A stretch of 64,000 nt of DNA from Verrucomicrobiota bacterium. GTDB lineage: Bacteria > Verrucomicrobiota > Verrucomicrobiia > Opitutales > Opitutaceae. Made by a program: the position numbers and the translations under genes. The notes beneath the pieces were generated by a model. That model was not told the DNA's origin and did no database searches. It worked only from the letters and a program-made list of their open reading frames with translations. Shown here piece by piece: positions 8,404-16,522 of this stretch; the stretch's first letter is position 1; the number at the start of each line of letters is the position of its first letter. The DNA is taken from assembly GCA_016871755.1 (NCBI GenBank), contig VHCJ01000007.1:1-64000 (forward strand), given 5' to 3'.

Positions 8404-8604
8404 ATGATTACGAAATCCTCCCTCGGCTCTTGGGCGCTGATCGCGATCCTCTCCGGTTCGCTCGTCTGGGCAGCCACCGCAGTCGAACTGCAGGCTGGCA
8501 GCATTGCCGCCGTGTTCGGCTACGGAACGGTGGTCACGCTCCTGATGATCGCGAGCAGCGAGTATCGGCTCACGGCCCGTCGGCCGGCCAAGTCGACCAA
8601 GTAA
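8404..8604 (+). CDS. small predicted membrane protein, unknown function
   Basis: A 66-residue protein with two hydrophobic stretches (about residues 8-25, LGSWALIAILSGSLVWAAT, and 32-50) and a basic tail (RLTARRPAKSTK). The leader just before the ATG is purine-rich (GAACGAAAGAAAGACACT), unlike most starts in this window. A perfect intrinsic terminator follows 80 bp downstream, so it forms a monocistronic unit divergent from the LysR gene and is a candidate target of that regulator. I recognise no family. Confidence 0.6.
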   Translation: MITKSSLGSWALIAILSGSLVWAATAVELQAGSIAAVFGYGTVVTLLMIASSEYRLTARRPAKSTK

Positions 8605-8683
8605 CGAGACCCCGTGAAGCGTCCTCCCTTGGGGAGGAAGCGCGAGGGGCAGGCCGCGCCAAGGCGGCCACTCACCCACTCCG

Positions 8684-8712
8684 AAGGCCCGGAAAGCGTT
8701 CCGGGCCTTTTT
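8684..8712 (+). terminator. intrinsic terminator after the small membrane gene
   Basis: An 11-bp perfect stem (8684-8694 with 8699-8709), AGCG loop, and a run of five T residues at 8708-8712. Confidence 0.9.
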
Positions 8713-8764
8713 CATGTCCGGAAGCGGACGCGGTGGCAGCGGCGGCGCGACCGGTTGGGTCCAG

Positions 8765-9136
8765 CTACTCGAGTCCGCGGGCCGCGACCTCGTCTTCGTC
8801 CCAGCCCAGGTAGTGACCGAGTTCGTGGAGGTAGGTGAGGCGGACTTCGTCGCGGAAGATCGCGCGGTCTTCCTCCGCGTAGTCCCAGAGGTTTTCGAGG
8901 AAGAGCAGGATGTGGGGTGCGGCCACGGGGTTCTCGCCGGTCGGAGCCCCGTAGGGCGAGCCGACGAACATGCCGAGGATGTCGGGTTCGAACTCGTCGC
9001 CGAGGATCGCCTCGCTCGGCCAGTCGTGGTGCACGACGGGCACGCGGGCGGCGATCTCGCGGATCGCGGGCGGGAGTCGGCGCAGCGTCGCGGCCACGGT
9101 GTCTTCCGCGAGGCGGGAGCGTTGCGCGTGGGTCAT
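8765..9136 (-). CDS. minimal zinc metallopeptidase (HExxH, DUF1025-like zincin)
   Basis: A 123-residue protein starting MTHAQRSRLAEDTV. The C-terminus carries the zinc-protease motif HELGHYLG followed by WDEDEVAARGL, giving HExxH plus a downstream acidic residue. Before it lies the typical small-zincin segment of the family: GMFVGSPYG, then a proline-rich turn and ILLFLENLWDYA. These compact proteins (about 120-140 residues) occur widely in bacteria and are annotated as possible zinc peptidases with unknown substrates. No signal peptide is seen. The open frame continues upstream to 9259, but those residues are Arg/Ser-rich and look non-coding. Confidence 0.85.
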   Translation of the reverse strand: MTHAQRSRLAEDTVAATLRRLPPAIREIAARVPVVHHDWPSEAILGDEFEPDILGMFVGSPYGAPTGENPVAAPHILLFLENLWDYAEEDRAIFRDEVRLTYLHELGHYLGWDEDEVAARGLE

Positions 9137-9275
9137 GGCGGTGGGGAAGCGGGAGGAAGACGGCCGGGACGCGGACGTAACCGAGCGAGCGGTGGCGCGT
9201 CTAAGGTAGGGTCGACGGTTCCCGTCGTACAACCTCACAAACAACGTTCGAGTCGTCATTCAGACAGTTCATTCC

Positions 9276-9674
9276 ATGAAAGCATCCAAGTTCATCCTCG
9301 TCGCCCTCACGCTCTTCGTTCCGCTGTCCCTGCCCGCGCTGCGCGCGGAGGAGGCGGGCAAGCCGCCGGCGCGCGAAGGCCGGCCGGGCAAGGCCGGCAA
9401 GGGCGAGCGGGGCGATCGCCTCGCCATGTTGAAGGAGCATCTGGCGCTCACGCCGGACCAGCTCGCCAAGATTCGTCCGATCCTCAGCAGCGAGCGTGAT
9501 GCGCTGCGCGCGGTGATGCAGGACACGTCCACCGACCGCGACGCGAAGCGTCCGAAGGTCCGCGAGATCCGCGAGTCGCACAACGCGCAGATCCGCGCGC
9601 TCCTCACGCCTGAGCAGCAGGCCAAGATGGACGCCCTGCGCGAGTCCGCCGGCAAGAAGCAGCGCGGCAACTGA
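9276..9674 (+). CDS. periplasmic LTXXQ-motif (Spy/CpxP-like) protein
   Basis: A 132-residue exported protein. Residues 1-24 form a signal peptide (MKASKFILVALTLFVPLSLP, cleavage near ALRA-EE). A Gly/Lys/Arg-rich spacer follows, then two LTxxQ motifs: LALTPDQLAKI at about residue 58 and LLTPEQQAKM at about residue 110, separated by a charged helix. This architecture matches Spy/CpxP chaperones and metal-resistance sensors, which bind unfolded or metal-bound partners in the periplasm. It is encoded alone, divergent from the zincin gene with about 140 bp between the two starts. Confidence 0.8.
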   Translation: MKASKFILVALTLFVPLSLPALRAEEAGKPPAREGRPGKAGKGERGDRLAMLKEHLALTPDQLAKIRPILSSERDALRAVMQDTSTDRDAKRPKVREIRESHNAQIRALLTPEQQAKMDALRESAGKKQRGN

Positions 9675-9761
9675 TCCTCGCTTCACCGCCACGCGCCGTG
9701 CTCCCGCGACACGGCGCGCCGCGCGGGAGCGGGCCACCGGCGCTGGCGTGGGCGGGGCGCT

Positions 9762-9797
9762 GGGTTGCCCACGGCTCGGCTGACGAATCGCGGTCCG
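9762..9797 (+). repeat. 36-bp repeat, upstream copy (left of toxin-antitoxin pair)
   Basis: It reads GGGTTGCCCACGGCTCGG and continues to CGGTCCG; the second copy at 10546-10581 has one mismatch. Within it GGCTCGG (9773-9779) can pair with CCGAGCC (9795-9801), making a seven-bp stem with a 15-nt loop. Confidence 0.8.
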
Positions 9798-9873
9798 AGC
9801 CTTGGCGGTGCCCTCTTGGGGCGTCGCGGCGCCGGGCCGGGTCTCGTCGAGCCCGATTCCGGTTCCTTGACGT

Positions 9874-9879
9874 TATAAT
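9874..9879 (+). promoter_or_regulatory. possible -10 box for the AbrB-Doc operon
   Basis: A perfect TATAAT stands in a short AT-rich patch 22 bp before the AbrB-type start codon, in otherwise GC-rich DNA. TTGACG lies immediately upstream (9867-9872), too close to act as its -35 box, and no good -35 is seen at the correct distance. Antitoxin autorepression at this site is plausible. Confidence 0.4.
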
Positions 9880-9900
9880 TTATGTGCCTACGGTCGCGCG

Positions 9901-10131
9901 ATGGTCCTTGAACTCAAGCTGCGAAAGATCGGCAACTCGGTCGGGATCGTCTTGCCGAAGGAGGCACTGGCCCACCTGAACGCGACGGAGGGCGATTCGG
10001 TCACGGTCACGGAGGGGCCGGAGGGCACTCTGCATCTGAGCCCGCACAGTGCGGAGGTCGCGCGCCAGATGGAGGTCGTGCAGGAGGTCATGAAGCGCTA
10101 CCGGCACACGCTGCGGGAACTGGCCAAATGA
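9901..10131 (+). CDS. AbrB/MazE-type antitoxin
   Basis: A 76-residue protein with the swapped-hairpin AbrB DNA-binding fold: LKLRKIGNSVGIVLPKEAL at residues 5-23, then GDSVTVTEGPEGTLHLSP. The C-terminal helix (MEVVQEVMKRYRHTLRELA) would be the toxin-neutralising tail. Its TGA overlaps the ATG of the Doc-like toxin (ATGA at 10128-10131), the standard arrangement of coupled toxin-antitoxin genes. The antitoxin probably represses its own promoter. Doc is classically paired with a Phd-fold antitoxin; the AbrB fold here is a less common pairing. Confidence 0.88.
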   Translation: MVLELKLRKIGNSVGIVLPKEALAHLNATEGDSVTVTEGPEGTLHLSPHSAEVARQMEVVQEVMKRYRHTLRELAK

Positions 10132-10514
10132 AGGAGCCCGTCTGGGTGCTCCCCGAGGTGGTTTCCCTCGCGCATGAACAGGCGTTGACGCACTTCGGCG
10201 GGCCAGTCGGCCTCCGCGATGCGGGGCTGCTGGCTTCGGCCTTGAGCAAACCCCGGAACCGTTTCGCGTACGGCAAGTCGTGTCTGTTCGACCTGGCGGC
10301 CAGCTACTGCGTCGGGATCATCCGGAATCACCCGTTCGTGGACGGAAACAAACGGGCTGGCTTCATTGTGGCGGTGACGTTTCTCCAGCTCAACGGCTGG
10401 CGCCTCGAGGCAGCCGAGGCGGATGCGACCGTGCGCACGCTCGCTCTCGCCGCAGGAGAGATGTCCGAGAAGGCCTATGCCACCTGGTTGAAGGCGAACT
10501 CCGTCCGGGGGTAG
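10128..10514 (+). CDS. doc: Doc-type Fic-fold toxin (death-on-curing family)
   Basis: A 128-residue Fic-domain protein of typical Doc length. The catalytic signature HPFVDGNKRAGF (around residue 66) carries the His, acidic residue and NKR needed for nucleotide transfer, and helices matching Doc flank it (GLRDAGLLASALSKP upstream, VAVTFLQLNGW downstream). Doc kinases phosphorylate elongation factor Tu and stop translation; other Fic proteins AMPylate targets, so the exact reaction is inferred from family resemblance. It overlaps the AbrB-like antitoxin gene by four bases. All key residues are present, so the toxin looks intact. The pair sits between two copies of a 36-bp repeat. Confidence 0.9.
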   Translation: MKEPVWVLPEVVSLAHEQALTHFGGPVGLRDAGLLASALSKPRNRFAYGKSCLFDLAASYCVGIIRNHPFVDGNKRAGFIVAVTFLQLNGWRLEAAEADATVRTLALAAGEMSEKAYATWLKANSVRG

Positions 10515-10545
10515 TCGACCGCGGGGGTGCAGCCTGAGGGCGTCG

Positions 10546-10581
10546 GGGTTGCCCACGGCTCGGCCGACGAATCGCGGTCCG
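10546..10581 (+). repeat. 36-bp repeat, downstream copy (right of toxin-antitoxin pair)
   Basis: It matches the copy at 9762-9797 at 35 of 36 positions in the same orientation and begins 31 bp after the toxin stop. The distal stem half is changed (GGTCCGGCC), so the hairpin is weaker than in the first copy. Confidence 0.8.
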
Positions 10582-10633
10582 GCCTTTGCGGCGTGGGTCG
10601 ACACGGGGACCGAGGGGCTTCAGGCTGCTCCCG

Positions 10634-12031
10634 ATGCAGACGTACCGTGTGCTCGTGGTCGGTGGGGGGGCGGCGGGGTACTTCGCCGCCATCGCCGCGG
10701 CCGAGCGCCTTGGCCCGGCGGGGACGGTCGTGCTCTGCGAGGCGACCGCGCATCCGCTCGCCAAGGTTCGGATCTCCGGGGGCGGACGTTGCAATGTGAC
10801 CCATGACTGCCTCGATCCGCGCGAGCTCGTGAAGCGGTACCCGCGGGGCGGGCGCGAACTGCTGGGCTCGTTCCACCGCTTCGGGCCGCGCGACACGATC
10901 GCCTGGTTCGCCGAGCGCGGCGTCACGCTCAAGACCGAGGCGGATGGGCGCATGTTCCCGGTCACCGACGACTCCGCCACCATCGTGGAGTGCCTCCAGC
11001 GCGAGGCGGCGCGCGTCGGCGTCGAGGTGCGCACGCGCTGGCCGGTCCGCTCGCTCCGGCGTTCATCGTCGGGTGGCTTTCTCGCCGAGAGCACCCCTGG
11101 CGCGCCCGTCGCTCCGGCGGCGCAGGCGAGTGAAGGGGGCGCGGCAGGGCGGATGGACGGAGGTCAGGGTGGCGTGGAGGTGAGTCTGGACGCGCGCGAG
11201 GTGCTCGAGGCCGCCTGCGTCATCCTCGCGACGGGTGGGGCCAAGTCGGTGGGCGGCGGCACGCTGGCGGAGTCGCTCGGTCACACCATCGAGCCACCGG
11301 TGCCGTCGCTCTTCACGTTTCACTGCCGCGATGCGCGGATTGAGGGTCTGGCCGGGCTGGCGGTGGCGGATGCCGAGGTATCGGTGCCGGACACTGACCT
11401 GCGCCGCCGCGGGCCGGTCCTCATCACGCACGGCGGCCTGAGCGGGCCGGCCATCCTCACGTTGTCCGCGTGGGGCGCCCGCGTGCTGGCCGGGCTTGGC
11501 TATCGCTTCACGCTCGCGCTGAACCTCGTTCCGGGGCGCACGCGCGAGCAGGTCCGGTCCGAACTCCGGGGGCAGCGCACGGAGCATCCCCGCCGCCGCG
11601 TGTCGTCCGGCGGGCCGTTCGCCGTACCGTTGCGGCTCTGGGAGCGGCTCACCGCGGCGGCCGGCATCGGTCCGGAGGTCACGTGGTCGCACGTGTCGTC
11701 GGAGGCCCTTGAGGCGTTGGTCGCGGCGTGCGGGGAGACCCGGCTCGCGATCGAGGGCAAGAGCTTGAACAAGGAGGAATTCGTGACCTGCGGCGGGGTG
11801 CGCCGGGAGGAGATCGATTTCCGGACGCTCGCGAGCCAGCGGTGCCCGGGGCTCTACGTCGTGGGTGAGGCGTTGGACGTGGATGGCGTTACGGGTGGGT
11901 TCAATTTCCAAGCGGCCTGGACGACTGGCTGGCTCGCGGGCAATGCGGCGGCGGATGCGGTCGCGGCCGCTGCGGCGGTGGGACCGCACGACACGGTGCG
12001 TGAGCGGCGTCATCCGGACCGGGCGAGCTGA
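10634..12031 (+). CDS. BaiN/HI0933-family NAD(P)/FAD-dependent oxidoreductase
   Basis: A 465-residue flavoprotein. The dinucleotide-binding motif VLVVGGGAAGYFAA opens the protein; SGGGRCNVTH and the C-terminal block CGGVRREEIDF, GLYVVGEALDVDGVTGGFNFQAAW are diagnostic of the HI0933/YhiN/BaiN family. Members reduce unsaturated steroids or have unknown substrates. Compared with relatives there is an extra Ala/Gly-rich stretch at about residues 153-180 (PGAPVAPAAQASEGG and following), probably a surface loop. The start is ATG 10634; upstream residues in the same frame come from the 36-bp repeat. It converges with the TIM-barrel gene, leaving only 33 bp between stops. Confidence 0.88.
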   Translation: MQTYRVLVVGGGAAGYFAAIAAAERLGPAGTVVLCEATAHPLAKVRISGGGRCNVTHDCLDPRELVKRYPRGGRELLGSFHRFGPRDTIAWFAERGVTLKTEADGRMFPVTDDSATIVECLQREAARVGVEVRTRWPVRSLRRSSSGGFLAESTPGAPVAPAAQASEGGAAGRMDGGQGGVEVSLDAREVLEAACVILATGGAKSVGGGTLAESLGHTIEPPVPSLFTFHCRDARIEGLAGLAVADAEVSVPDTDLRRRGPVLITHGGLSGPAILTLSAWGARVLAGLGYRFTLALNLVPGRTREQVRSELRGQRTEHPRRRVSSGGPFAVPLRLWERLTAAAGIGPEVTWSHVSSEALEALVAACGETRLAIEGKSLNKEEFVTCGGVRREEIDFRTLASQRCPGLYVVGEALDVDGVTGGFNFQAAWTTGWLAGNAAADAVAAAAAVGPHDTVRERRHPDRAS

Positions 12032-12064
12032 GCGAGAAGCTCCGCGAGCCACCGGGTCGACGCG

Positions 12065-12859
12065 TCAGCCGTGGGCGGCGTCGGCGACCTGGCGGCGCAC
12101 CTCGGCGACGGCGCCGCTGACCCCGGCGGGCATGCCGGCGGTCCAGTTGCACTCGATCGTGAGGTGCTTGCACCGCGTGGCGCGGCGGAGCTGGCGCAGG
12201 AACGGCCGGAAGTCGTCGCCGTGGAACCCCGGCTCGGTGCGACCCTCGTCTTCGGCGAGATGAGCGTGCGTCACGAGCGCGGCGTGCCGACCGATCGGAT
12301 CCGGCGACTCGCCGTTGCGCAGCATGTGGAACACATCGACGAGCAATTGGACCGACGGGTGCCCGCAGCGCCGCACGGCCTCGGCCCCCTCGTCCAAGGT
12401 GTTGACCAGATTGCATTCGCCGCGATTGAGCGCCTCGACGACGACCATGACGCCGTGCCGCTGGGCGATCGGGGCCACGACCGTGAGGGCTTCGACGTAC
12501 TGCTCGAAGCCCCGGGCGCCGGACCAGCCCTCGGGCATCATGCGGGCCATGGCGGAGCCGAAGACGATTGTCCGCAGCCCGATCGACGCGGCGCGGCGGA
12601 ACGCGGTTTCCGTGTAGCGGGCGAGCCGGGCGTGGTCGACGTTCGGGCCGGTGACCTTCAGGTCAGCGGGCAGGAAACAATTCGCGGCCGGCGTGGGCCG
12701 GTGGCAGTCGAGCGTGGCGGCGGCGTTCGGGGCGAAGGCGGAGTCGGGCTGCTCCGGCAGCAGAAGGTGCTGGACGTGTGCCTCGATGAAATCGAAGGGC
12801 GGATCGGGCAGGCCCGCGATCTCGGCCGGGGTGGCGCAGATGCCGATGAGCAGGGGCAT
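12065..12859 (-). CDS. sugar phosphate isomerase/epimerase-like TIM barrel (AP endonuclease 2 family)
   Basis: A 264-residue protein of the xylose-isomerase-like TIM-barrel superfamily. Metal-ligand positions are visible at MVVVEALNRGECNLVNT (Glu), LLVDVFHML (Asp and His), VTHAHLAEDEGR (His) and LTIECNW (Glu). The length equals that of hydroxypyruvate isomerase or tagatose epimerase relatives. It lies 10 bp behind uxaC on the same strand, so it probably works in the same uronate pathway as an isomerase or epimerase; this is inference from position. No signal peptide is seen, indicating cytoplasmic action. Confidence 0.8.
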   Translation of the reverse strand: MPLLIGICATPAEIAGLPDPPFDFIEAHVQHLLLPEQPDSAFAPNAAATLDCHRPTPAANCFLPADLKVTGPNVDHARLARYTETAFRRAASIGLRTIVFGSAMARMMPEGWSGARGFEQYVEALTVVAPIAQRHGVMVVVEALNRGECNLVNTLDEGAEAVRRCGHPSVQLLVDVFHMLRNGESPDPIGRHAALVTHAHLAEDEGRTEPGFHGDDFRPFLRQLRRATRCKHLTIECNWTAGMPAGVSGAVAEVRRQVADAAHG

Positions 12860-12869
12860 GGCGGGCGGC

Positions 12870-14297
12870 TCAGAGTTTGCCGGCCTGGAGGCCGAAGTAG
12901 CCGGCGGCGTTGTCGTAGCAGATGTCGCGGACCAGCTTCGCGACGGCGGCCTCGTCGGCGGGAATGAGCCCCGCCTGAATGTCGGTGCCGATCATCCCGC
13001 AGAGGAGGCGCCGGAAGTACTCGTGGCGCACGTAGCTGAGGAAGCTGCGCGAATCGGTGAGCATGCCGACGAACCGGGAGAGCAGGCCGAGCTGGGACAG
13101 CGCGTTGATCTGCCATTCCATGGCTTCCTTCTGGTCGAGGAACCACCAGCCCGAGCCGAACTGCAGCTTGCCCGGGATGGAGCCGTCCTGGAAATTGCCG
13201 GCCATAGTCGCGAACGCGTAGTTGTCCGCTGGATTCAGGTTGTAGAGGATGATCCGCGGCAGGCGGTCGTCGCGGTCGAGCGTGTCGAGGTAGCGCGCGA
13301 GGGCGCGCGTCTGCGGGAAGTCGCCGATCGAATCCACTCCGGCGTCGGAGCCGAGGCGGCGGAGAAGGCGGGAGTTGGTGTTGCGCAGCGCGCCGAGGTG
13401 CAACTGCTTGGTCCAGCCGCGGGCGGCGTCGAGCCGGCCGAGGTGGACGAGCAGGAACCAGACGAACTTCGCGGTCTGCTCGGGCGTGGCGGCGGTGCCG
13501 GCGCGGGCTTGGTCGAAGATGACGGAGGCCTCGCGGGCGGTGCATTCGACGTCGGGCAGCGTCTCGAGACCGTGGTCGGAGAGCCGGCCGCCGAGCGAGT
13601 GGAAGAACGCGTGCCGCCGGTCGAGCGCCTCGAGGAGCGTCGGCAGGTTGCGCACCTCGACTCCGCTGCGTTCGGAGAGCAGATCGCACCACGGGTTGAA
13701 GACGGCGGGGGCGTTCACCGCGAGGGCCTTGTCGGGTCGGAACGTCGGATAGACCCGCGTCGCGAGGCCGCTGCGTGCGATCGCCTGGTGGTGTTCCAGC
13801 GTGTCGGCGGGGTCGTCGGTGGTGCAGACGACGGTGACGCGGTTGGACGTGAGGATCCCGTGGGTGGTGAGGGCGGGCGTGGCGAGGCGGGCGTTGGCTT
13901 CCTCCCAGATGCGCGGGGCGTTGGCCTCGTTGATCAGCAGGTCGATTCCGAAGTACCGGCGCAGTTCGAGGTGCGACCAGTGGTGGAGCGGATTGCGGAC
14001 GAGCGCCGGGACGGTGCGGGCGAAGGCGAGGAACTTGTCGTAGTCGCTCGACGCGGTCCCGGTGATCAGGTCCTCCGGCACGCCGGCGGCGCGCAGGGCG
14101 CGCCACTTGTAGTGATCGCCGCCGAGCCAGATCTGGGTGAGATTGGCGAACTGCCAGTTCCCCGCGATTTGGTCGGGCGGGAGATGGCAGTGATAATCGA
14201 AGATGGGCTGTTTGGCTGCGTGTTCGAAGTACAGGCGCCGGGCCCACGGGTTGGGCAGGAGGAAGTCGTCGGGCAGGAACGGCTGGGACAGCGACAT
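12870..14297 (-). CDS. uxaC: glucuronate (uronate) isomerase
   Basis: A 475-residue enzyme, the usual UxaC length. It converts D-glucuronate to D-fructuronate and D-galacturonate to D-tagaturonate, the first step of uronate catabolism. The N-terminal metal motif IFDYHCHLPPDQIA, the central LVRNPLHHWSHLELRRYFGI, and the C-terminal FVGMLTDSRSFLSYVRHEYFRR are characteristic of this amidohydrolase-superfamily family. ATG 14297 gives the typical start MSLSQPFLPDDFLL; in-frame residues further upstream are not conserved in character. It is followed after 10 bp by a TIM-barrel isomerase gene, indicating an operon for plant or algal uronates. Confidence 0.95.
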   Translation of the reverse strand: MSLSQPFLPDDFLLPNPWARRLYFEHAAKQPIFDYHCHLPPDQIAGNWQFANLTQIWLGGDHYKWRALRAAGVPEDLITGTASSDYDKFLAFARTVPALVRNPLHHWSHLELRRYFGIDLLINEANAPRIWEEANARLATPALTTHGILTSNRVTVVCTTDDPADTLEHHQAIARSGLATRVYPTFRPDKALAVNAPAVFNPWCDLLSERSGVEVRNLPTLLEALDRRHAFFHSLGGRLSDHGLETLPDVECTAREASVIFDQARAGTAATPEQTAKFVWFLLVHLGRLDAARGWTKQLHLGALRNTNSRLLRRLGSDAGVDSIGDFPQTRALARYLDTLDRDDRLPRIILYNLNPADNYAFATMAGNFQDGSIPGKLQFGSGWWFLDQKEAMEWQINALSQLGLLSRFVGMLTDSRSFLSYVRHEYFRRLLCGMIGTDIQAGLIPADEAAVAKLVRDICYDNAAGYFGLQAGKL

Positions 14298-14655
14298 GGC
14301 GGGTGGGGAAGGGCGGGAGCGAGGGAACGGCGGCGCGCGTGCCGGTGCAAGACAGGGCATCGGGCCTGGCGCGAAGCTCCCGGGACCGTTCCAGCAGTCC
14401 ACCGCCCCCCACGGTCCGTGCAAGCGGCGGCCCGATGAATGTTAACCCATGCGGAAGCGGAAGGCAGCCGGCGGGCGGGGCGGCAGTGCCTCGGGCCCGG
14501 CGTGCCGTGCTTGGAGGGTTGTCGGCGGGCAGGTCAGAGCCGAGCCGGTGGCCGGAGGGCCCGGATGCGGCCGGGCGGGAAGTCGGCGTCGGGGCGAATG
14601 GCCTCCTCCGCGGAGCGCTGGGATCGGCCCGCGCCTGGGCCTGCGCTCAGGCCGC
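14298..14655. other. 358-bp gap without a supported gene
   Basis: This space lies upstream of uxaC and downstream of the helicase (both minus strand). A small hairpin, GGCCTG-CGCT-CAGGCC at 14638-14653, sits 2 bp behind the helicase stop; no T run follows, so it is at most a weak 3'-end structure. Short frames across the gap have biased composition and no recognisable motif. The uxaC promoter should lie here but no clear box is seen. Confidence 0.6.
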
Positions 14656-16329
14656 TCAGCGCCGGGCGCCGCGGGTCAGTCGGCTGACGGGCTTGGGGGC
14701 GGCGTTGAGCGCCGGATTGTTCTCGTCGAACAGCGCCGAGTAGATGTACGGGAAGTCCGGGAACTTCTTCCGCTCGACCGTCTGATTGATGAAGCGCTCA
14801 ATCGAGCGGGCGTCGCGGACGTCGTCCTCCGTCACCAGCGTGAAGGCCTCACCGGTGTTTTGGGCGCGGCCGGTGCGGCCGATGCGGTGGACGTAGTCCT
14901 CGGCGTTCTCGGGCACGTCGTAGTTGATGACGTGGGAGACGCCGCGGATGTCGAGGCCGCGGGCGGCGATGTCGGTTGCGACGAGCACCTCGAAGCGGCC
15001 GCTCTTGAAGCCCTCCAAGGCCTCCACGCGTTCGCGCTGGCTGCGGTCGGAGTGGATGACGCCGACCGTGTGCTTGGCGGCGATGAGGCGGTGGGCGATG
15101 CGGTCCGCGCCCATGCGGGTGCGGCAGAAGATGATCACGCTCTTGAACTGCGTGGTCTCGAGCAACTGCGAGAGGAGATCGAATTTCTGCGAGGCGACGA
15201 CCGGGTAGAACGCGTGCGCCACGGTTTCGGCCGCGGTCTGCTTGCGGTCGATCTTGATCTCGACCGGCTCGTTGAGCGCCCAGGTGGCGAGGGAGGCGAT
15301 TTCCGGGGGGAGGGTCGCGGTGAAGAAGAGCGTCTGCCGCGACTTCGGCGTGCGGGAGACGATGCGCTTCACGTCGGGGAGGAAGCCCATGTCGAGCATG
15401 CGGTCGACCTCGTCGAGGACGAGAATCTCGACCCCGGCGAGGCTGATCGCGCCCTGCTCCATGTGATCGAGGAGCCGGCCCGGCGTGGCGACGATGATGT
15501 CGACGCCGTTCTCGAGGTCCTCGCGCTGCTTGCCGTAGCCGACGCCTCCGTAGATGACGGTGGTGTCGAGATTGGTGTGTTTGCTGTAGAGGCGGAAGGC
15601 CTCCTCGACCTGGAGAGCGAGTTCGCGCGTGGGCTCGAGCACGAGGCAACGCGGATGCGGACCCTTGGTGCCGAGACGATGCAGGATGGGCAGGGCGAAG
15701 GCGGCGGTCTTGCCGGTGCCGGTCTGGGCCGATCCGACCACGTCCTTGCCTGACAGCACGATCGGGATGGCTTGAGCCTGGATGGGGGTGGGCTCGGCGT
15801 AACCCTTCTCCAGCACGGCAAGGGCGATGCGGTCGGCGAGGCCGAGTTGGGTGAACGCGGAATTGACGGGCGCCACCTCGGGCACCGGACGCGGCGTGCG
15901 GGAGCGACGCGGCGTAGACGAAGCCGGGACCTCCTCATCGCGCTCCCGCTCCGGGCGCGAGGACCGGGGGCGATCGGAGTGACCGCCCCGTCCGCGCCCG
16001 CCTCCGGATCGGCCCCCATGGCCTTCGCCGCGCCCGCTGGCGCGACCTCCGGCAGCATCGCTGCCGCGGCCGGCGCCTCCGCCATGGCCCTGGGAGCCGT
16101 GGCCCTCGCGATCAGGGCGGCCGCTGCGGCCTTCGGCATGAGCCGTACCGCCATGACCACCGCCGCTGCGACTGCGACCGCCTTCGGCGCGGCGCTGGCT
16201 ATCGGCGTGGACCTTGCGGGTGGGGTGTTGGGAGGGAGGAGGGGCGGACGCCGCCGCCTCTTTGGCGGGCTGGTCCTTGGGCGAAGGGGCAAGGGTCTTG
16301 CGGAACTTCGCAATCAGCTTCTTCAACAT
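14656..16329 (-). CDS. DEAD-box-type ATP-dependent RNA helicase (RhlE-like) with RG-rich N-terminus
   Basis: A 557-residue helicase. Residues 1-150 are a low-complexity Arg/Gly/Ser/His-rich extension (repeated GRSGG and GRGEGHGG patterns), likely a disordered RNA-binding tail. The core follows: Q motif (FTQLGLADRIALAVLEKGY, then PTPIQAQAIPI), motif I AQTGTGKT, PTRELALQ, TPGRLLDH, motif II DEVD in LVLDEVDRMLD, motif III TAT in FFTATLP, then IIFCRTR, ATDIAARGLDI and HRIGRTGRA. Motif II is DEVD instead of DEAD. RNA helicases of this type remodel rRNA or mRNA, often in the cold. RG tails usually sit C-terminally, so the N-terminal placement is notable. Confidence 0.93.
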   Translation of the reverse strand: MLKKLIAKFRKTLAPSPKDQPAKEAAASAPPPSQHPTRKVHADSQRRAEGGRSRSGGGHGGTAHAEGRSGRPDREGHGSQGHGGGAGRGSDAAGGRASGRGEGHGGRSGGGRGRGGHSDRPRSSRPERERDEEVPASSTPRRSRTPRPVPEVAPVNSAFTQLGLADRIALAVLEKGYAEPTPIQAQAIPIVLSGKDVVGSAQTGTGKTAAFALPILHRLGTKGPHPRCLVLEPTRELALQVEEAFRLYSKHTNLDTTVIYGGVGYGKQREDLENGVDIIVATPGRLLDHMEQGAISLAGVEILVLDEVDRMLDMGFLPDVKRIVSRTPKSRQTLFFTATLPPEIASLATWALNEPVEIKIDRKQTAAETVAHAFYPVVASQKFDLLSQLLETTQFKSVIIFCRTRMGADRIAHRLIAAKHTVGVIHSDRSQRERVEALEGFKSGRFEVLVATDIAARGLDIRGVSHVINYDVPENAEDYVHRIGRTGRAQNTGEAFTLVTEDDVRDARSIERFINQTVERKKFPDFPYIYSALFDENNPALNAAPKPVSRLTRGARR

Positions 16330-16390
16330 AGTCTTTGTGGCGAAAGACTCACTCTCCCGGTTTCGCCAGCCTTTGCAATCTCCGATCCCA

Positions 16391-16496
16391 GAGGGTCAGG
16401 CTTTGTCCTTTGTCGTCGGCAGCGGCGCGCGGCAGAATTTGAGTGAGCGCGGGCGCCGCGTTCGGGGAGGAGGACAACGGGCAAAGCCTGATCCTC
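16391..16496 (+). repeat. 106-bp palindromic element, copy B
   Basis: The left terminal repeat is GAGGGTCAGGCTTTG and the right one has a single mismatch (GATCCTC end). Total length is 106 bp, as in copies A and C. End 1 (TCCTTTGTC) is on the left, end 2 (GGACAACGGG) on the right, and the centre carries TTTGAGTGAGCGCGGGCG. It lies 26 bp behind the rhaB stop and 61 bp upstream of the helicase start. Confidence 0.85.
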
Positions 16497-16522
16497 CATC
16501 GTGGCGTGTCCCTCTATCGTGC

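Noticed and set aside
9867-9879. Full sigma-70 promoter TTGACG/TATAAT before the antitoxin gene
   Set aside because: The two hexamers are almost adjacent (one base between), so they cannot form a normal -35/-10 pair.
12071-15753. Plus-strand frames of 298, 595 and 434 codons
   Set aside because: Shadows of the TIM barrel, uxaC and helicase genes, with Glu/Gly/Val/Asp-biased composition.
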